IMG/VR virus record: IMGVR_UViG_3300049893_000899
Span: 31,356-95,355 of that record
Length of the DNA: 64,000 nt
DNA from: a virus
Reading direction: 5' to 3' (one strand)
Shown: one piece after another, positions 6,002 to 13,610 of the stretch
Numbering within the stretch: the first letter of the stretch is position 1
Layout: every line of letters begins with the position of its first letter
Notes under the pieces: generated by a model
The model's input: the letters and a program-made list of their open reading frames with translations, nothing else
Databases searched by the model: none
What the model was told of the DNA's origin: nothing
Program-made: the position numbers and the translations under genes

Positions 6002-6056
6002 CTATAATATATACGCAGTTCAAACTAAATAAGGCGGCAATAACTGCCGTCTTACT
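5999..6056 (+). repeat. 22-bp repeat copy B plus full-length spacer element
   Basis: 5999-6020 matches 2649-2670 at 21 of 22 positions and begins on a stop codon. It is followed by AATAAGGCGGCAATAACTGC and CGTCTTACT. GGCGGCA/TGCCGTC forms a 7-bp stem with an ATAAC loop. Confidence 0.75.
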
Positions 6057-6070
6057 AAAAATAAATTATC

Positions 6071-6457
6071 ATGAGCGAATTTAGAATAGATTACTTTGAA
6101 CTTATGTTCTTAGCAGAATCAGTATCACCAAAAGGACCTATTGCACGGTCAATGTGCTTTGATAGCTTCTCTGATAAGCACTACCACCACATGAATGAGG
6201 GACAACGATTGCAGTTCTTTAATTACGTGCAAAAGCAACCTTACTTTACACTAGAAGACGAGCAATGCAGGCACTTTTACGCAAGATTTAATCCACAGAA
6301 TCAATACAAAGTTTCTTGCTTCTACGATGGAAAGGCACAAACAGTAGATTGCTATAGATTTGAAGACGAGTATAGGGTATCTAGGAATAGATTTATAAAT
6401 AGTGACTACATTAAAAGTATCGTTAGGGTTTACGATGGAGTGGTTATCAAGCAATAA
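6071..6457 (+). CDS. Hypothetical protein, 128 aa
   Basis: Rich in aromatic residues and His (DSFSDKHYHHMNEGQRLQFF), with a C-terminal part (Y-R-F-E-D-E-Y-R...R-F-I-N-S-D-Y-I-K-S-I-V-R-V) that resembles small uncharacterised proteins in Bacteroidota phages. No catalytic motif identified. It lies between two long-form spacer elements. Confidence 0.65.
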   Translation: MSEFRIDYFELMFLAESVSPKGPIARSMCFDSFSDKHYHHMNEGQRLQFFNYVQKQPYFTLEDEQCRHFYARFNPQNQYKVSCFYDGKAQTVDCYRFEDEYRVSRNRFINSDYIKSIVRVYDGVVIKQ

Positions 6458-6482
6458 GGCGGCAATAATTGATGTCTTACTT
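6452..6482 (+). repeat. Long-form spacer element, copy 6 (variant right half)
   Basis: CAATAAGGCGGCAATAATTG then ATGTCTTACTT. The left half matches the 6028 copy; the hairpin's right arm is changed, so the stem is weaker. Confidence 0.65.
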
Positions 6483-6497
6483 AAATAATATTAATCT

Positions 6498-6986
6498 ATG
6501 GCAAATATTTGTGATGTATACGTTGAGTTCTACAACGTGAAAGATGAACAAAAACATCTTATTACTGAAGAAAACTTCAAGAATGAAGAAATCAAAACAA
6601 ACAACGACGGTTGGGTTGATATAGAGTTTGTTAATGAAGGACTAAACACGTTATCTATGTCCTCAGCGTGGTCAGCTCCTATTTCTTGGTTTGAAGGTTT
6701 TTGCGCTGAACATGGCTTAGATGGAAGAATGTATTTCTATGAGCCTGGATGTTGTTATCATGGATATGCTGACGTTACAGATGGCCACATTCAAACAACA
6801 TACTATGATAATAATTTTGAATATCTTTACCTACATAATAACGAAGGCTTCTGGGATGAAGTAAATTATTTCTTAGAAGAAGATATGCTAGAAGAAGAAG
6901 AATGGAATGAAAGAGTTCTTAAGTATATTTCTCTTGAAGATAAGAAAACATTAATTGAAATGATTGAAAAACAAAAAAAGGGATAA
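6498..6986 (+). CDS. Api92/YubB-like (DUF1281) protein, 162 aa
   Basis: Begins MANICDVYVEFYN and has S-S-A-W-S-A-P-I-S-W-F-E-G-F followed by R-M-Y-F-Y-E-P-G-C-C-Y-H-G-Y-A. This is the layout of Api92/YubB ferredoxin-fold proteins (MANWCxNxVxF start, WxPPxxW, Y-x-E-P/x-G-x-x-F-x-G), which occur on phages and plasmids with no firm function. The C-terminus is very acidic (LEEDMLEEEEW) then basic. It is the last plus-strand gene of the arm; its stop (TAA, 6984-6986) lies within the terminator stem. Confidence 0.6.
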   Translation: MANICDVYVEFYNVKDEQKHLITEENFKNEEIKTNNDGWVDIEFVNEGLNTLSMSSAWSAPISWFEGFCAEHGLDGRMYFYEPGCCYHGYADVTDGHIQTTYYDNNFEYLYLHNNEGFWDEVNYFLEEDMLEEEEWNERVLKYISLEDKKTLIEMIEKQKKG

Positions 6987-7008
6987 CTTCGGTTATCCCT
7001 TTTTTTTT
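6973..7008. terminator. Bidirectional terminator between converging arms
   Basis: A perfect stem AAAAAAAGGGATAAC/GTTATCCCTTTTTTT with a TTCG tetraloop. The T run (plus strand) and the A run (T run on the minus strand) make it work for transcripts from both sides. It separates the plus-strand accessory arm from the minus-strand late arm, whose last stop is at 7025. Confidence 0.95.
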
Positions 7009-7024
7009 ACAAGACCAACGCTTA

Positions 7025-8158
7025 TTATAAAGCTTTAATCCAAAGTGTAGCTGATAATGATTTAGGTGATATACCAACAGGTTGTTGAGTATAGTTCCCT
7101 TGAAATCCAGTTTCACCATTTATAGTATGGTCATGATTACCTGCATTCTTAGTCATTGTTGCTGAAGTAGCAGTTGAAGGACCCCCTAATGACCAAGATT
7201 CAATACTAGCACCTGTTTGATTGGTATCAGCATTTCCATATCGAAACCCTTGATGGTTATGATCCCCACTTATACCAATCTCTATATTAGCTCCATTTGC
7301 ATCAACAGAGTGTTTATGTAAAGGTAATTGATTACCAGCTAACATAACAGTATCAGACCCATCTAAAGTGCCTATTGATCCAGTATTGTATCTTAAGAAT
7401 CTATCTGAGGCATTTGGCAAGTTAAACGTAGTAGTTCCATCTCCAGCCCCATAAGTAGCTCCAATAACAGCAAACAAAGCTGAATAAGTGGTTCTTGAAA
7501 CAGCAGCACCATCAGCTTTAAGAAATTTACTATTTGGAGCAATTGAACCAGAGTAACTTAAATATGTTCCAACAGGAAGGAATTCAGTTATATCAATCGT
7601 TCCGCCAGACACAGTTCCTAAAGCCTCTTCAACAGCAGTAACTCTAGTGTTTAAATCTTGTATCTGATTTAATATGTCTACAATAATGTTTTGAATATTA
7701 TTCAAAGAGTTTCTTAACCAAGTTGTAAAGCTTGTAGTTAATTTAACATTAAATATGTTTCTTTTGTCGCTATTCTCAGAAACAGTATCTATTGAAACAT
7801 CAACATTAAACCCAGAATAGTCTACAACATAATCTTGAGAATCAAATACCAAGTCATCTCCCTCTACATTTGTTACTTGAGGTAATTGATGTGGCTGAAC
7901 GAAAATAATTCTTTCATATACTTTATCAAGATAACTCTTAGCATTAGTATTGGTTGCAGCAATGCCTAATCCAGATAGTTCTTCTAACTTCTTAGTAGAA
8001 TCATACTCTTTAGCTAAGTCGTTTACTTCTGTCTTGAAAGTAACAGAATCAACTAACTCTCTAAACGTTGTCTCGTCAGGTCTATCACCATTCAAGAATC
8101 TATTGCCTCTTTTTGTGGCCTTCTTTGTAACTTCAAAGAAATAACTTTTTAACTTCAT
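7025..8158 (-). CDS. Tail fibre protein with phage tail-collar domain, 377 aa
   Basis: The N-terminal 120 residues probably attach to the virion (RGNRFLNGDRPDETTFRELV). A coiled coil at about 150-182 (LNNIQNIIVDILNQIQDLNT) likely trimerises the fibre. Residues 193-250 match the tail-collar domain: LPVGTYLSYSGSIAP, then a G-A-A-V-S-R-T-T-Y-S-A-L-F-A-V-I-G segment and G-A-G-D-G-T-T-T-F-N-L-P. The C-terminus is His/Gly-rich (N-H-D-H-T, D-H-N-H) and ends in a L-W-I-K-A-L strand, typical of collar fibres with metal-threaded tips. It is the last gene of the minus-strand arm and a candidate receptor-binding protein. Confidence 0.85.
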   Translation of the reverse strand: MKLKSYFFEVTKKATKRGNRFLNGDRPDETTFRELVDSVTFKTEVNDLAKEYDSTKKLEELSGLGIAATNTNAKSYLDKVYERIIFVQPHQLPQVTNVEGDDLVFDSQDYVVDYSGFNVDVSIDTVSENSDKRNIFNVKLTTSFTTWLRNSLNNIQNIIVDILNQIQDLNTRVTAVEEALGTVSGGTIDITEFLPVGTYLSYSGSIAPNSKFLKADGAAVSRTTYSALFAVIGATYGAGDGTTTFNLPNASDRFLRYNTGSIGTLDGSDTVMLAGNQLPLHKHSVDANGANIEIGISGDHNHQGFRYGNADTNQTGASIESWSLGGPSTATSATMTKNAGNHDHTINGETGFQGNYTQQPVGISPKSLSATLWIKAL

Positions 8159-8159
8159 A

Positions 8160-8759
8160 TTAGTAATTAACTATTTTTTGTCTTATTGTACTATACTTAC
8201 CTTTTTCGTGTATTACAGGCTTCTCATAAACAACGAAACTTCTCTTTCTATGTTTATGGATATGCTTAGTTATTTCGTCAATCGGGACGTTATGCTTCAA
8301 CAAAAGATCAAGATATACTTGATACACATCTTTATTTATAACGTATGACTGGCAACACAATACACCGTCTAATGTCCTTCCAAATCCACAAACAGATTCA
8401 AGACTGAACCTGTTTCCGTTTGACCAATTAAGATGAATGAAATCCCAGCCTAATCCTTTGTTAATAAACTTGTTGAAGTTTGTTATGTACTTCAAGTAGT
8501 TCTTTTCATCAATAATACTATCATCTTCAAAGATATGAATGTAAGGATATCCTTTTTCCATAGCCTCTTCAATAATGCTTATTGTGGTTAATTTAAGGCT
8601 TAAAGCTTGTTTGTTCCATCCTTCTGATGGATTCTCAACTTCTTCTTCTACTTCAACAGGTCTAACTATTTTATAAGAGAATATATTCATCCCTCTTAAT
8701 TTTTCAATTAAAGGATTCAATCTATCTGTACTTTCTTCTAAACTGATAATGTATATCAT
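8160..8759 (-). CDS. GT25-like glycosyltransferase, 199 aa
   Basis: Starts MIYIISLEESTDRL, the family-25 signature (hydrophobic strand, then LxxSxxR). It has P-S-E-G-W-N-K-Q-A-L-S-L-K-L-T-T-I (44-60) and the metal/nucleotide-sugar site Y-I-H-I-F-E-D-D (73-80). GT25 enzymes transfer sugars during LPS synthesis or onto proteins. The ATG overlaps the preceding gene's stop as ATGA, and it lies one base from the tail-collar fibre gene. Modification of the fibres, or of host surface glycans for exclusion, are both possible. Confidence 0.75.
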   Translation of the reverse strand: MIYIISLEESTDRLNPLIEKLRGMNIFSYKIVRPVEVEEEVENPSEGWNKQALSLKLTTISIIEEAMEKGYPYIHIFEDDSIIDEKNYLKYITNFNKFINKGLGWDFIHLNWSNGNRFSLESVCGFGRTLDGVLCCQSYVINKDVYQVYLDLLLKHNVPIDEITKHIHKHRKRSFVVYEKPVIHEKGKYSTIRQKIVNY

Positions 8760-9433
8760 AATATGATTCCATTAATTAATATCACAATATCTCCAACACA
8801 ACCACCTCCAGTATAAGTCATTTCTAAATTAGAAGCAGAAATATTTTTCATTGTATAAGTTGTATTATACGCGGCAGTAGTTGACTTATCAAAAGGAACT
8901 CCAGATATATTGTCAATATCTACAGTGTCAGTGTCAGGTATTCCCGGACCATTTGTTCCGTCCGTATCATAAGAGCCTTCAACTAAGGCGTAAGATCCTG
9001 GTAAATTTAAAGATGGATTTAAAACTGTTTCAGTAGAACCATCATTTTCTCCAAGCAGATCATTAAAATTAAACACTCCTGTTGAAGCTAGGTTTGAATT
9101 GCTTTTTAATAAGAAAACAATCTTATCAGGCTTTATATATGTTTTACCATCAAAATTAATTGGCATAACTTCAAAAGCAGGCATAACAAAGTCTGTAAAA
9201 TTCTTTGTTGTCAACTCTATTTTAGTTGTAAATGAATTGCCATTAACAGATGTATTACAGCTTATCTTGCAGTTAATATCTTCATAATTATTAATAAAAC
9301 TTGTTCTCCAAAGACTGTCAGCTAAAGTTTCAATAGACTCTCTAACGTCAATAGCTTTAACTTGTTTTGTTGAGTTAGGAAATATTTTACCGTATAGGTA
9401 AGTTTTAAATTCTTCAAATGTATTTTTTTTCAT
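8756..9433 (-). CDS. Tail-fibre-associated structural protein, 225 aa
   Basis: The N-terminal segment F-K-T-Y-L-Y-G-K-I-F-P-N-S-T-K-Q-V-K-A-I-D-V-R-E looks like a virion-attachment region. The rest is Asn/Thr/Gly-rich beta sequence (GSYDTDGTNGPGIPDTDTVD) ending in a strand-rich GDIVILINGIIL. There is no enzymatic motif. The position between fibre genes and the composition support a tail appendage or fibre chaperone-like component. Confidence 0.6.
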   Translation of the reverse strand: MKKNTFEEFKTYLYGKIFPNSTKQVKAIDVRESIETLADSLWRTSFINNYEDINCKISCNTSVNGNSFTTKIELTTKNFTDFVMPAFEVMPINFDGKTYIKPDKIVFLLKSNSNLASTGVFNFNDLLGENDGSTETVLNPSLNLPGSYALVEGSYDTDGTNGPGIPDTDTVDIDNISGVPFDKSTTAAYNTTYTMKNISASNLEMTYTGGGCVGDIVILINGIIL

Positions 9434-9436
9434 ATC

Positions 9437-9976
9437 TTAATTATTAAATTCTTCACTAAAGTCGTCGTTGAAATCCCCAAGTATATTTATAGCAACATCT
9501 TCACAAGAACCAACTATGAAAGCTATTTCGTCATCATCTTCATTGATAGACATGTTGCCAATGCCTTGACATCCTTCAATACATAAATCAGTCGTAAGCT
9601 CTACTTGGTATATATCTAGTAACGCGTCAAATATGCGTTCATAAGGAACGCCATACTTTACAGATAAACAAACTATATTCTTTCTTACGCAAGCTATATC
9701 GAATCCATCTGTCAAAACTTCTGTATTACAGCCATAAAGGAAAGCAGATCTCTCAATCTTAAACTTAATCATTCTAACATAGTAATGAATGAGAGTAAGA
9801 TATCCTATAGCTTCGTATTTAACGACAGACTTGTTTATTTTCCCTAGCTTATCTAAACCGTAAGCTTCAGACAAGATTAAATCAGAATACTCTTGAAGCA
9901 ACGTTGTAGCTGCATCAAAGTATTCTTCATCACTTGTTACAGGAAGATACTTTTGGCTATGTACTTTTAAGCTCAT
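9437..9976 (-). CDS. Hypothetical protein of the tail appendage cluster, 179 aa
   Basis: The ATG at 9976 overlaps the stop of the preceding gene (ATGA, 9973-9976), a cleaner start than the in-frame TTG two codons upstream. The first 120 residues are helical (DAATTLLQEYSDLILSEAYG; Y-L-T-L-I-H-Y-Y-V-R-M-I-K-F). The C-terminus is strongly acidic (INEDDDEIAFIVGSCED; DDFSEEF). Tight coupling to the Cys-rich appendage gene suggests a partner or assembly factor. Family not recognised. Confidence 0.65.
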   Translation of the reverse strand: MSLKVHSQKYLPVTSDEEYFDAATTLLQEYSDLILSEAYGLDKLGKINKSVVKYEAIGYLTLIHYYVRMIKFKIERSAFLYGCNTEVLTDGFDIACVRKNIVCLSVKYGVPYERIFDALLDIYQVELTTDLCIEGCQGIGNMSINEDDDEIAFIVGSCEDVAINILGDFNDDFSEEFNN

Positions 9977-11517
9977 TTGCAACCACAGTTTTTAGTTTTA
10001 GACTTAGTGTTTACTGTATTCTTACCGTTGCAGTCCATTCTCTTACATACCTCAGACAATTTAGCCAAAATATCTTTAGCTTCAGTAATCTTACTAATTA
10101 AAGAGTCTTCAATAGCAGTATAGAAATTGTTCAAGTAATAAAATGAATGTATCTTTTCAAAGAACAAGTTACTCAATGTAATCAATCTCATTGAAGCTAA
10201 TTGTTTCTCTAAAGTAGAATTACATCCGCAATTAGTTCCACATATAGCTTCTTCTATTGAAGTTGTAATACAATCTTCAATAGCGCAGAAATTAGTAACT
10301 ATAAAGATCTGTACTGCATCTTGATTGTTTTCAGTATACTTACACTCAACTTTATAGATTCCTGTTGTTATAGAGAAGTTTATTTTTGTTTTTGAAGCTA
10401 AATCAAATTCACTAACAACAACACCTTCAAAATCACTTATAGAAACTTCAACAGATTTATTTGTAGAGTAGTTTATGATATTGAATGAATCACAGATAGT
10501 CGATTGTTCAATCTTCAAGAAGTTCAATCCTTCAATAAGATATTCAGAAGAATAACTACATCCACATTCTAAATCGTTTATTGTAGCCTTAATAGTGTAG
10601 TCCCCGATCTTCTTAATATCAAAGTAAAGACTTACATCTAATCCATCAACACCTAAAGGAAATTCATCCTGAAGCAAGTCTACATTGTTTCCGTTGTTCT
10701 TAACTTCCCAAGTTAAAGTATATCTATCTAAAGGAATAGCTTCAACAAAAGTAATTGTAGGAACAATATGAACTTCTTCTCCAAGTGCGAATCCACAAGA
10801 ATTAGAAGCGTTTAAAGGACAGTCAGAGGTTAAAACTATTGAAGGCCTGTATTCTTCTATTAATAAGTTTGAAGCTACATCTAATCCCAAATAAACAGAT
10901 TGTTCGTCTACTTCTCCAGAAACAGTATTACCTTCTATTGTTGTAGCAAAATACTGATCCCATAGTTTAGCGTAAGTAGTAACAACAGAATCCCCATTCT
11001 CTCCTTCGCATCCACAGCCAACACCAGCGTTTCCTGGTAATACTTCAGTAGTTAGATCGTAAGCAACAGCTTCAACCTTAATCTGTAATTCAGTAGGATT
11101 GCAAGGCTCTAAAGTGAAAGACTTTCCTTTAGCTTTGCTCTTGTTGTCTATAAACCAAAATACATCAGCATCAATGTTTGAATTGTAATAGAAGTCAACA
11201 TCAAAAGAACAAGGATTTTTAAACGAGAAAAACCCAGGATAAGGCTTCTTGTATTCAGGATCAGAAACAAGTAATTGAGGGGCAAAATCAATAACAATCT
11301 CATTATCTACATCATAAACATTTGCAACAGTAACATCGTAAGGTGTATATCCTGTTTTGTTTATGGATATTGTCAATGAAGAATTATCTTCTAAAGTAAA
11401 GCTCAAAGGGCCAACAAATGGTACAGCACCACCAACAACTATTCCGTTTATGGCTATGTCTTCAAGGTTTATTGAAGCAGGCAAGCCTAGTGTCGTTATA
11501 TTTAAACTTAAATTCAT
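9973..11517 (-). CDS. Tail appendage protein with Ig-like domains and Cys-Gly-Cys motifs, 514 aa
   Basis: The N-terminal region (residues 1-80) is a beta-sandwich-like segment resembling surface-protein repeats (SLTISINKTGYTPYDVTVAN). A PKD/Ig-like domain lies in the middle (RYTLTWEVKNNG...IGDYTIKATI). CGC triplets appear at 168-170, again near the LECGCSY segment, near CGTNCGCNS, and as the C-terminal CGCK (511-514). The last 100 residues are helical. The cysteines may form disulfides or bind metal, adding stability outside the cell. Position in the fibre cluster suggests an adhesin-type tail appendage. Confidence 0.6.
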   Translation of the reverse strand: MNLSLNITTLGLPASINLEDIAINGIVVGGAVPFVGPLSFTLEDNSSLTISINKTGYTPYDVTVANVYDVDNEIVIDFAPQLLVSDPEYKKPYPGFFSFKNPCSFDVDFYYNSNIDADVFWFIDNKSKAKGKSFTLEPCNPTELQIKVEAVAYDLTTEVLPGNAGVGCGCEGENGDSVVTTYAKLWDQYFATTIEGNTVSGEVDEQSVYLGLDVASNLLIEEYRPSIVLTSDCPLNASNSCGFALGEEVHIVPTITFVEAIPLDRYTLTWEVKNNGNNVDLLQDEFPLGVDGLDVSLYFDIKKIGDYTIKATINDLECGCSYSSEYLIEGLNFLKIEQSTICDSFNIINYSTNKSVEVSISDFEGVVVSEFDLASKTKINFSITTGIYKVECKYTENNQDAVQIFIVTNFCAIEDCITTSIEEAICGTNCGCNSTLEKQLASMRLITLSNLFFEKIHSFYYLNNFYTAIEDSLISKITEAKDILAKLSEVCKRMDCNGKNTVNTKSKTKNCGCK

Positions 11518-11873
11518 ATATTCGTTAATATTAATAGTATCGCCAATAAAGAAGAAACTACAGTTAATTTAACCGTAGTTTTCTTTCTTTTAATTTCTTC
11601 GTTCTTAATCTGAACGTTTTTAATTTTGATTAAGTCAGAATAGTAACAGTTAACACTATCTGTTTTTCTGTTCAACAACTCATTGTTCATCTTAAGATAG
11701 ATCAAAGTGTCCCTTATTATAGATAAATTCTTCTCGCATTTATAATAATAAGTAAACTTATCAATGTCCATTGTAACCTTATCACACCCTACAGTATCAT
11801 ATTTAATGAAACTACATTGAGAATAAGAACTTATCGAAATAAGTAATGCTAATATTGTTGTTGTTTTAACCAT
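11514..11873 (-). CDS. Spanin-like protein: N-terminal signal with Cys20, C-terminal membrane helix, 119 aa
   Basis: The N-terminus is a signal peptide (MVKTTTILALLISISSYSQC) ending at Cys20; the box is not a textbook lipobox, but the Cys position suits lipidation or cleavage after SYSQ. The last 20 residues (VKLTVVSSLLAILLILTNI) form a membrane helix after a basic stretch (EEIKRKKTT). A protein anchored at both ends like this has the topology of a unimolecular spanin. Its start overlaps the neighbouring coiled-coil membrane protein gene by 25 bases, as spanin pairs often do. Function is inferred from topology and context. Confidence 0.55.
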   Translation of the reverse strand: MVKTTTILALLISISSYSQCSFIKYDTVGCDKVTMDIDKFTYYYKCEKNLSIIRDTLIYLKMNNELLNRKTDSVNCYYSDLIKIKNVQIKNEEIKRKKTTVKLTVVSSLLAILLILTNI

Positions 11874-12154
11874 TCTATCGCTTCTTTTTTGTCTTCTACT
11901 GTAATTTTAACTCTTGTAAGTTCAATTGCTTTATCTATTATTGAGTCGTTCTTTGAACTCAATTTAGATATATCAATCTTTAATCTGTCAATTTTAGCTT
12001 GTTGTTTAATAGTAATCATATACAAGCTGTCCGCCTGACTAGCATTATCATCTGATATTTCTTTAAGCTTCTTTGTTTCGTAAAAGAATAAGCTAGCAAA
12101 TACTAACATTAAAACGAAAAGAATCAGATCAATATATGAGAATTTAAACGTCAT
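11849..12154 (-). CDS. Inner-membrane spanin-like (Rz-like) protein, 101 aa
   Basis: One N-terminal membrane helix at about residues 7-25 (YIDLILFVLMLVFASLFF) is followed by a long periplasmic coiled coil (KKLKEISDDNASQAD; QQAKIDRLKIDISKLSSKND) to the end. This is the usual i-spanin layout. The gene overlaps the double-anchored protein gene and follows the holin-like gene by 6 bases. No sequence-level match is claimed. Confidence 0.6.
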   Translation of the reverse strand: MTFKFSYIDLILFVLMLVFASLFFYETKKLKEISDDNASQADSLYMITIKQQAKIDRLKIDISKLSSKNDSIIDKAIELTRVKITVEDKKEAIEWLKQQQY

Positions 12155-12160
12155 AACAAG

Positions 12161-12379
12161 TTACTTTTCAGATCCACCAATAATTTTGTGTAGTATCTTA
12201 TTAACTATAGAATCTTTAGACACAACTAAAGATAGACCTATAAGGAATAATACTAACTGAACAGAAACAAGTTGCATGTCTTTTCTATCTGTCCAAATCA
12301 TAGCTCCAGAAAAACAAAGTAGAGATATTCCTACTATTGTTGTTATTGGGCCGTTTTTAATGTTTTCAATTAATTTCAT
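12161..12379 (-). CDS. Holin-like protein with two membrane helices, 72 aa
   Basis: Two hydrophobic helices (PITTIVGISLLCFSGAMIW and MQLVSVQLVLFLIGLSLVV) are joined by a short charged loop (TDRKD), with a basic C-terminus. Size, topology and position next to spanin-like and endolysin-like genes support a holin that opens the inner membrane at lysis. Confidence 0.65.
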   Translation of the reverse strand: MKLIENIKNGPITTIVGISLLCFSGAMIWTDRKDMQLVSVQLVLFLIGLSLVVSKDSIVNKILHKIIGGSEK

Positions 12380-12390
12380 AGTTGTTTTTT

Positions 12391-13020
12391 TTAAAGACCT
12401 ATTGATTCTTTCATTATATATTCTATTGCCTGAACAGATCTGCTCATTAGCTGTAATTCTTTAACTGTAAATTTATGTTTATCATTATATGATACAATAC
12501 AAAATCCATTTATATTTCCATTAATATACAACGGAAGATAAACAATGCCTTTCTTTTTAACTTTATCTCCAACCCATCTCAATAAAGGATCTTCATCTTT
12601 AGATAAGTCCTCTCTAAAAAACCAACCGTATTCTTTCATTTCAAGAACATATTCAGCATAAGGCTCTAATTGTTCTCCTACAAATTCTTGATGCCCAACA
12701 AATGTTTTATCATCGTAAGTAACAAGAGTAAATCTTTTTAAATGGATGTTGTCACCAGTAACCAATCCGTTATGTATATGGAAAACAGAAACATTATCAG
12801 CCTTGAAGTCTTCTCTGATGTTTTTACAAACCTTCTTAATCTTAACTGAATTTTTAAGATAAGCATCTATATTGCTTTTCTTTTTCATTGAAGAAAGACC
12901 ATAATAAGAAAAGGCTCCAATAAAAAATATCAGAACCATTAATGCCCATCTTTTAATTTTACCTCCCTCTGGCTTGAGGGAGATAATAAAACTTATTAAT
13001 CCAGAAAACAAAGTTTCCAT
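12391..13020 (-). CDS. Membrane-anchored GAF-like protein of the lysis cluster, 209 aa
   Basis: A membrane helix at about 25-43 (WALMVLIFFIGAFSYYGL) follows a short amphipathic start. The soluble part (about 60-205) looks like a GAF domain: DNVSVFHIHNG, then a K-R-F-T-L-V-T-Y-D stretch, G-I-V-Y-L-P-L-Y-I-N-G-N-I-N-G-F-C-I-V-S-Y, and a final helix VKELQLMSRSVQAIEYIM. GAF domains sense small ligands. In a lysis operon it could regulate holin timing. The fold call is by pattern; the role is inference. Confidence 0.55.
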   Translation of the reverse strand: METLFSGLISFIISLKPEGGKIKRWALMVLIFFIGAFSYYGLSSMKKKSNIDAYLKNSVKIKKVCKNIREDFKADNVSVFHIHNGLVTGDNIHLKRFTLVTYDDKTFVGHQEFVGEQLEPYAEYVLEMKEYGWFFREDLSKDEDPLLRWVGDKVKKKGIVYLPLYINGNINGFCIVSYNDKHKFTVKELQLMSRSVQAIEYIMKESIGL

Positions 13021-13025
13021 TTTTA

Positions 13026-13610
13026 TTAGAACTCTTTTAATATAGTAATAGTAACAAACTTTTGTCCTTTCGTCAATCCTATTATTCTTTCATAGTCCCA
13101 TTCTACATTACAAACCATACATCCGTATGACCATGCTCCAATAAGTTTCTGAACTATAGATTTAACCTTATCGAATAATCCATTATACGAGTTATAATGA
13201 AAATTGGTGTTTCTAATTATTAATTCTGGAGTTCCTAACTCTTCTGCAATACTATTATTGTTGTTGTCAGAGTAAGTTAAGATAGGTTTAACCTGTCTTA
13301 ATGCTGGCATCTTTCCATTGTGTAAGCCATAAGAAAAAGCCTTATACATAATCTGATTAGACTTAATTACAGCAGCACCTTTCTTGTTAACCTTCTTCCA
13401 ACCGCCTAATAACGCTGGAGTCCCTGGTCTAGTAGTACATGTTGTAGCAAGAACAAATTCTTTATTTTTAAACAAATAACACTTATCTTCAAACACATTC
13501 GGAGTCTGTGTTTCTTTTCTAACAAGTATTAAATGGTAATCATCTGGAAACCCTACAAATTCAGGTAGGGATTCCATTTTACCAAGAAGTTCATTATCGT
13601 TGTATGTCAT
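13026..13610 (-). CDS. Candidate endolysin: YkuD-like (L,D-transpeptidase-fold) protein, 194 aa
   Basis: The C-terminal half has R-N-T-N-F-H-Y-N-S-Y (133-142) and W-S-Y-G-C-M-V (160-166), giving His138 and Cys164 in an H-x(22)-SxGC pattern like the catalytic HX..SxGC of YkuD-type enzymes. Related proteins in Bacteroidota phages have N-I-H-R...W-S-A-G-C-Q-V. There is no signal peptide, so it would need the holin to reach peptidoglycan. The start overlaps the next upstream ORF by 17 bases. It could cleave or exchange L,D cross-links. The activity is inferred from the motif. Confidence 0.55.
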   Translation of the reverse strand: MTYNDNELLGKMESLPEFVGFPDDYHLILVRKETQTPNVFEDKCYLFKNKEFVLATTCTTRPGTPALLGGWKKVNKKGAAVIKSNQIMYKAFSYGLHNGKMPALRQVKPILTYSDNNNNSIAEELGTPELIIRNTNFHYNSYNGLFDKVKSIVQKLIGAWSYGCMVCNVEWDYERIIGLTKGQKFVTITILKEF

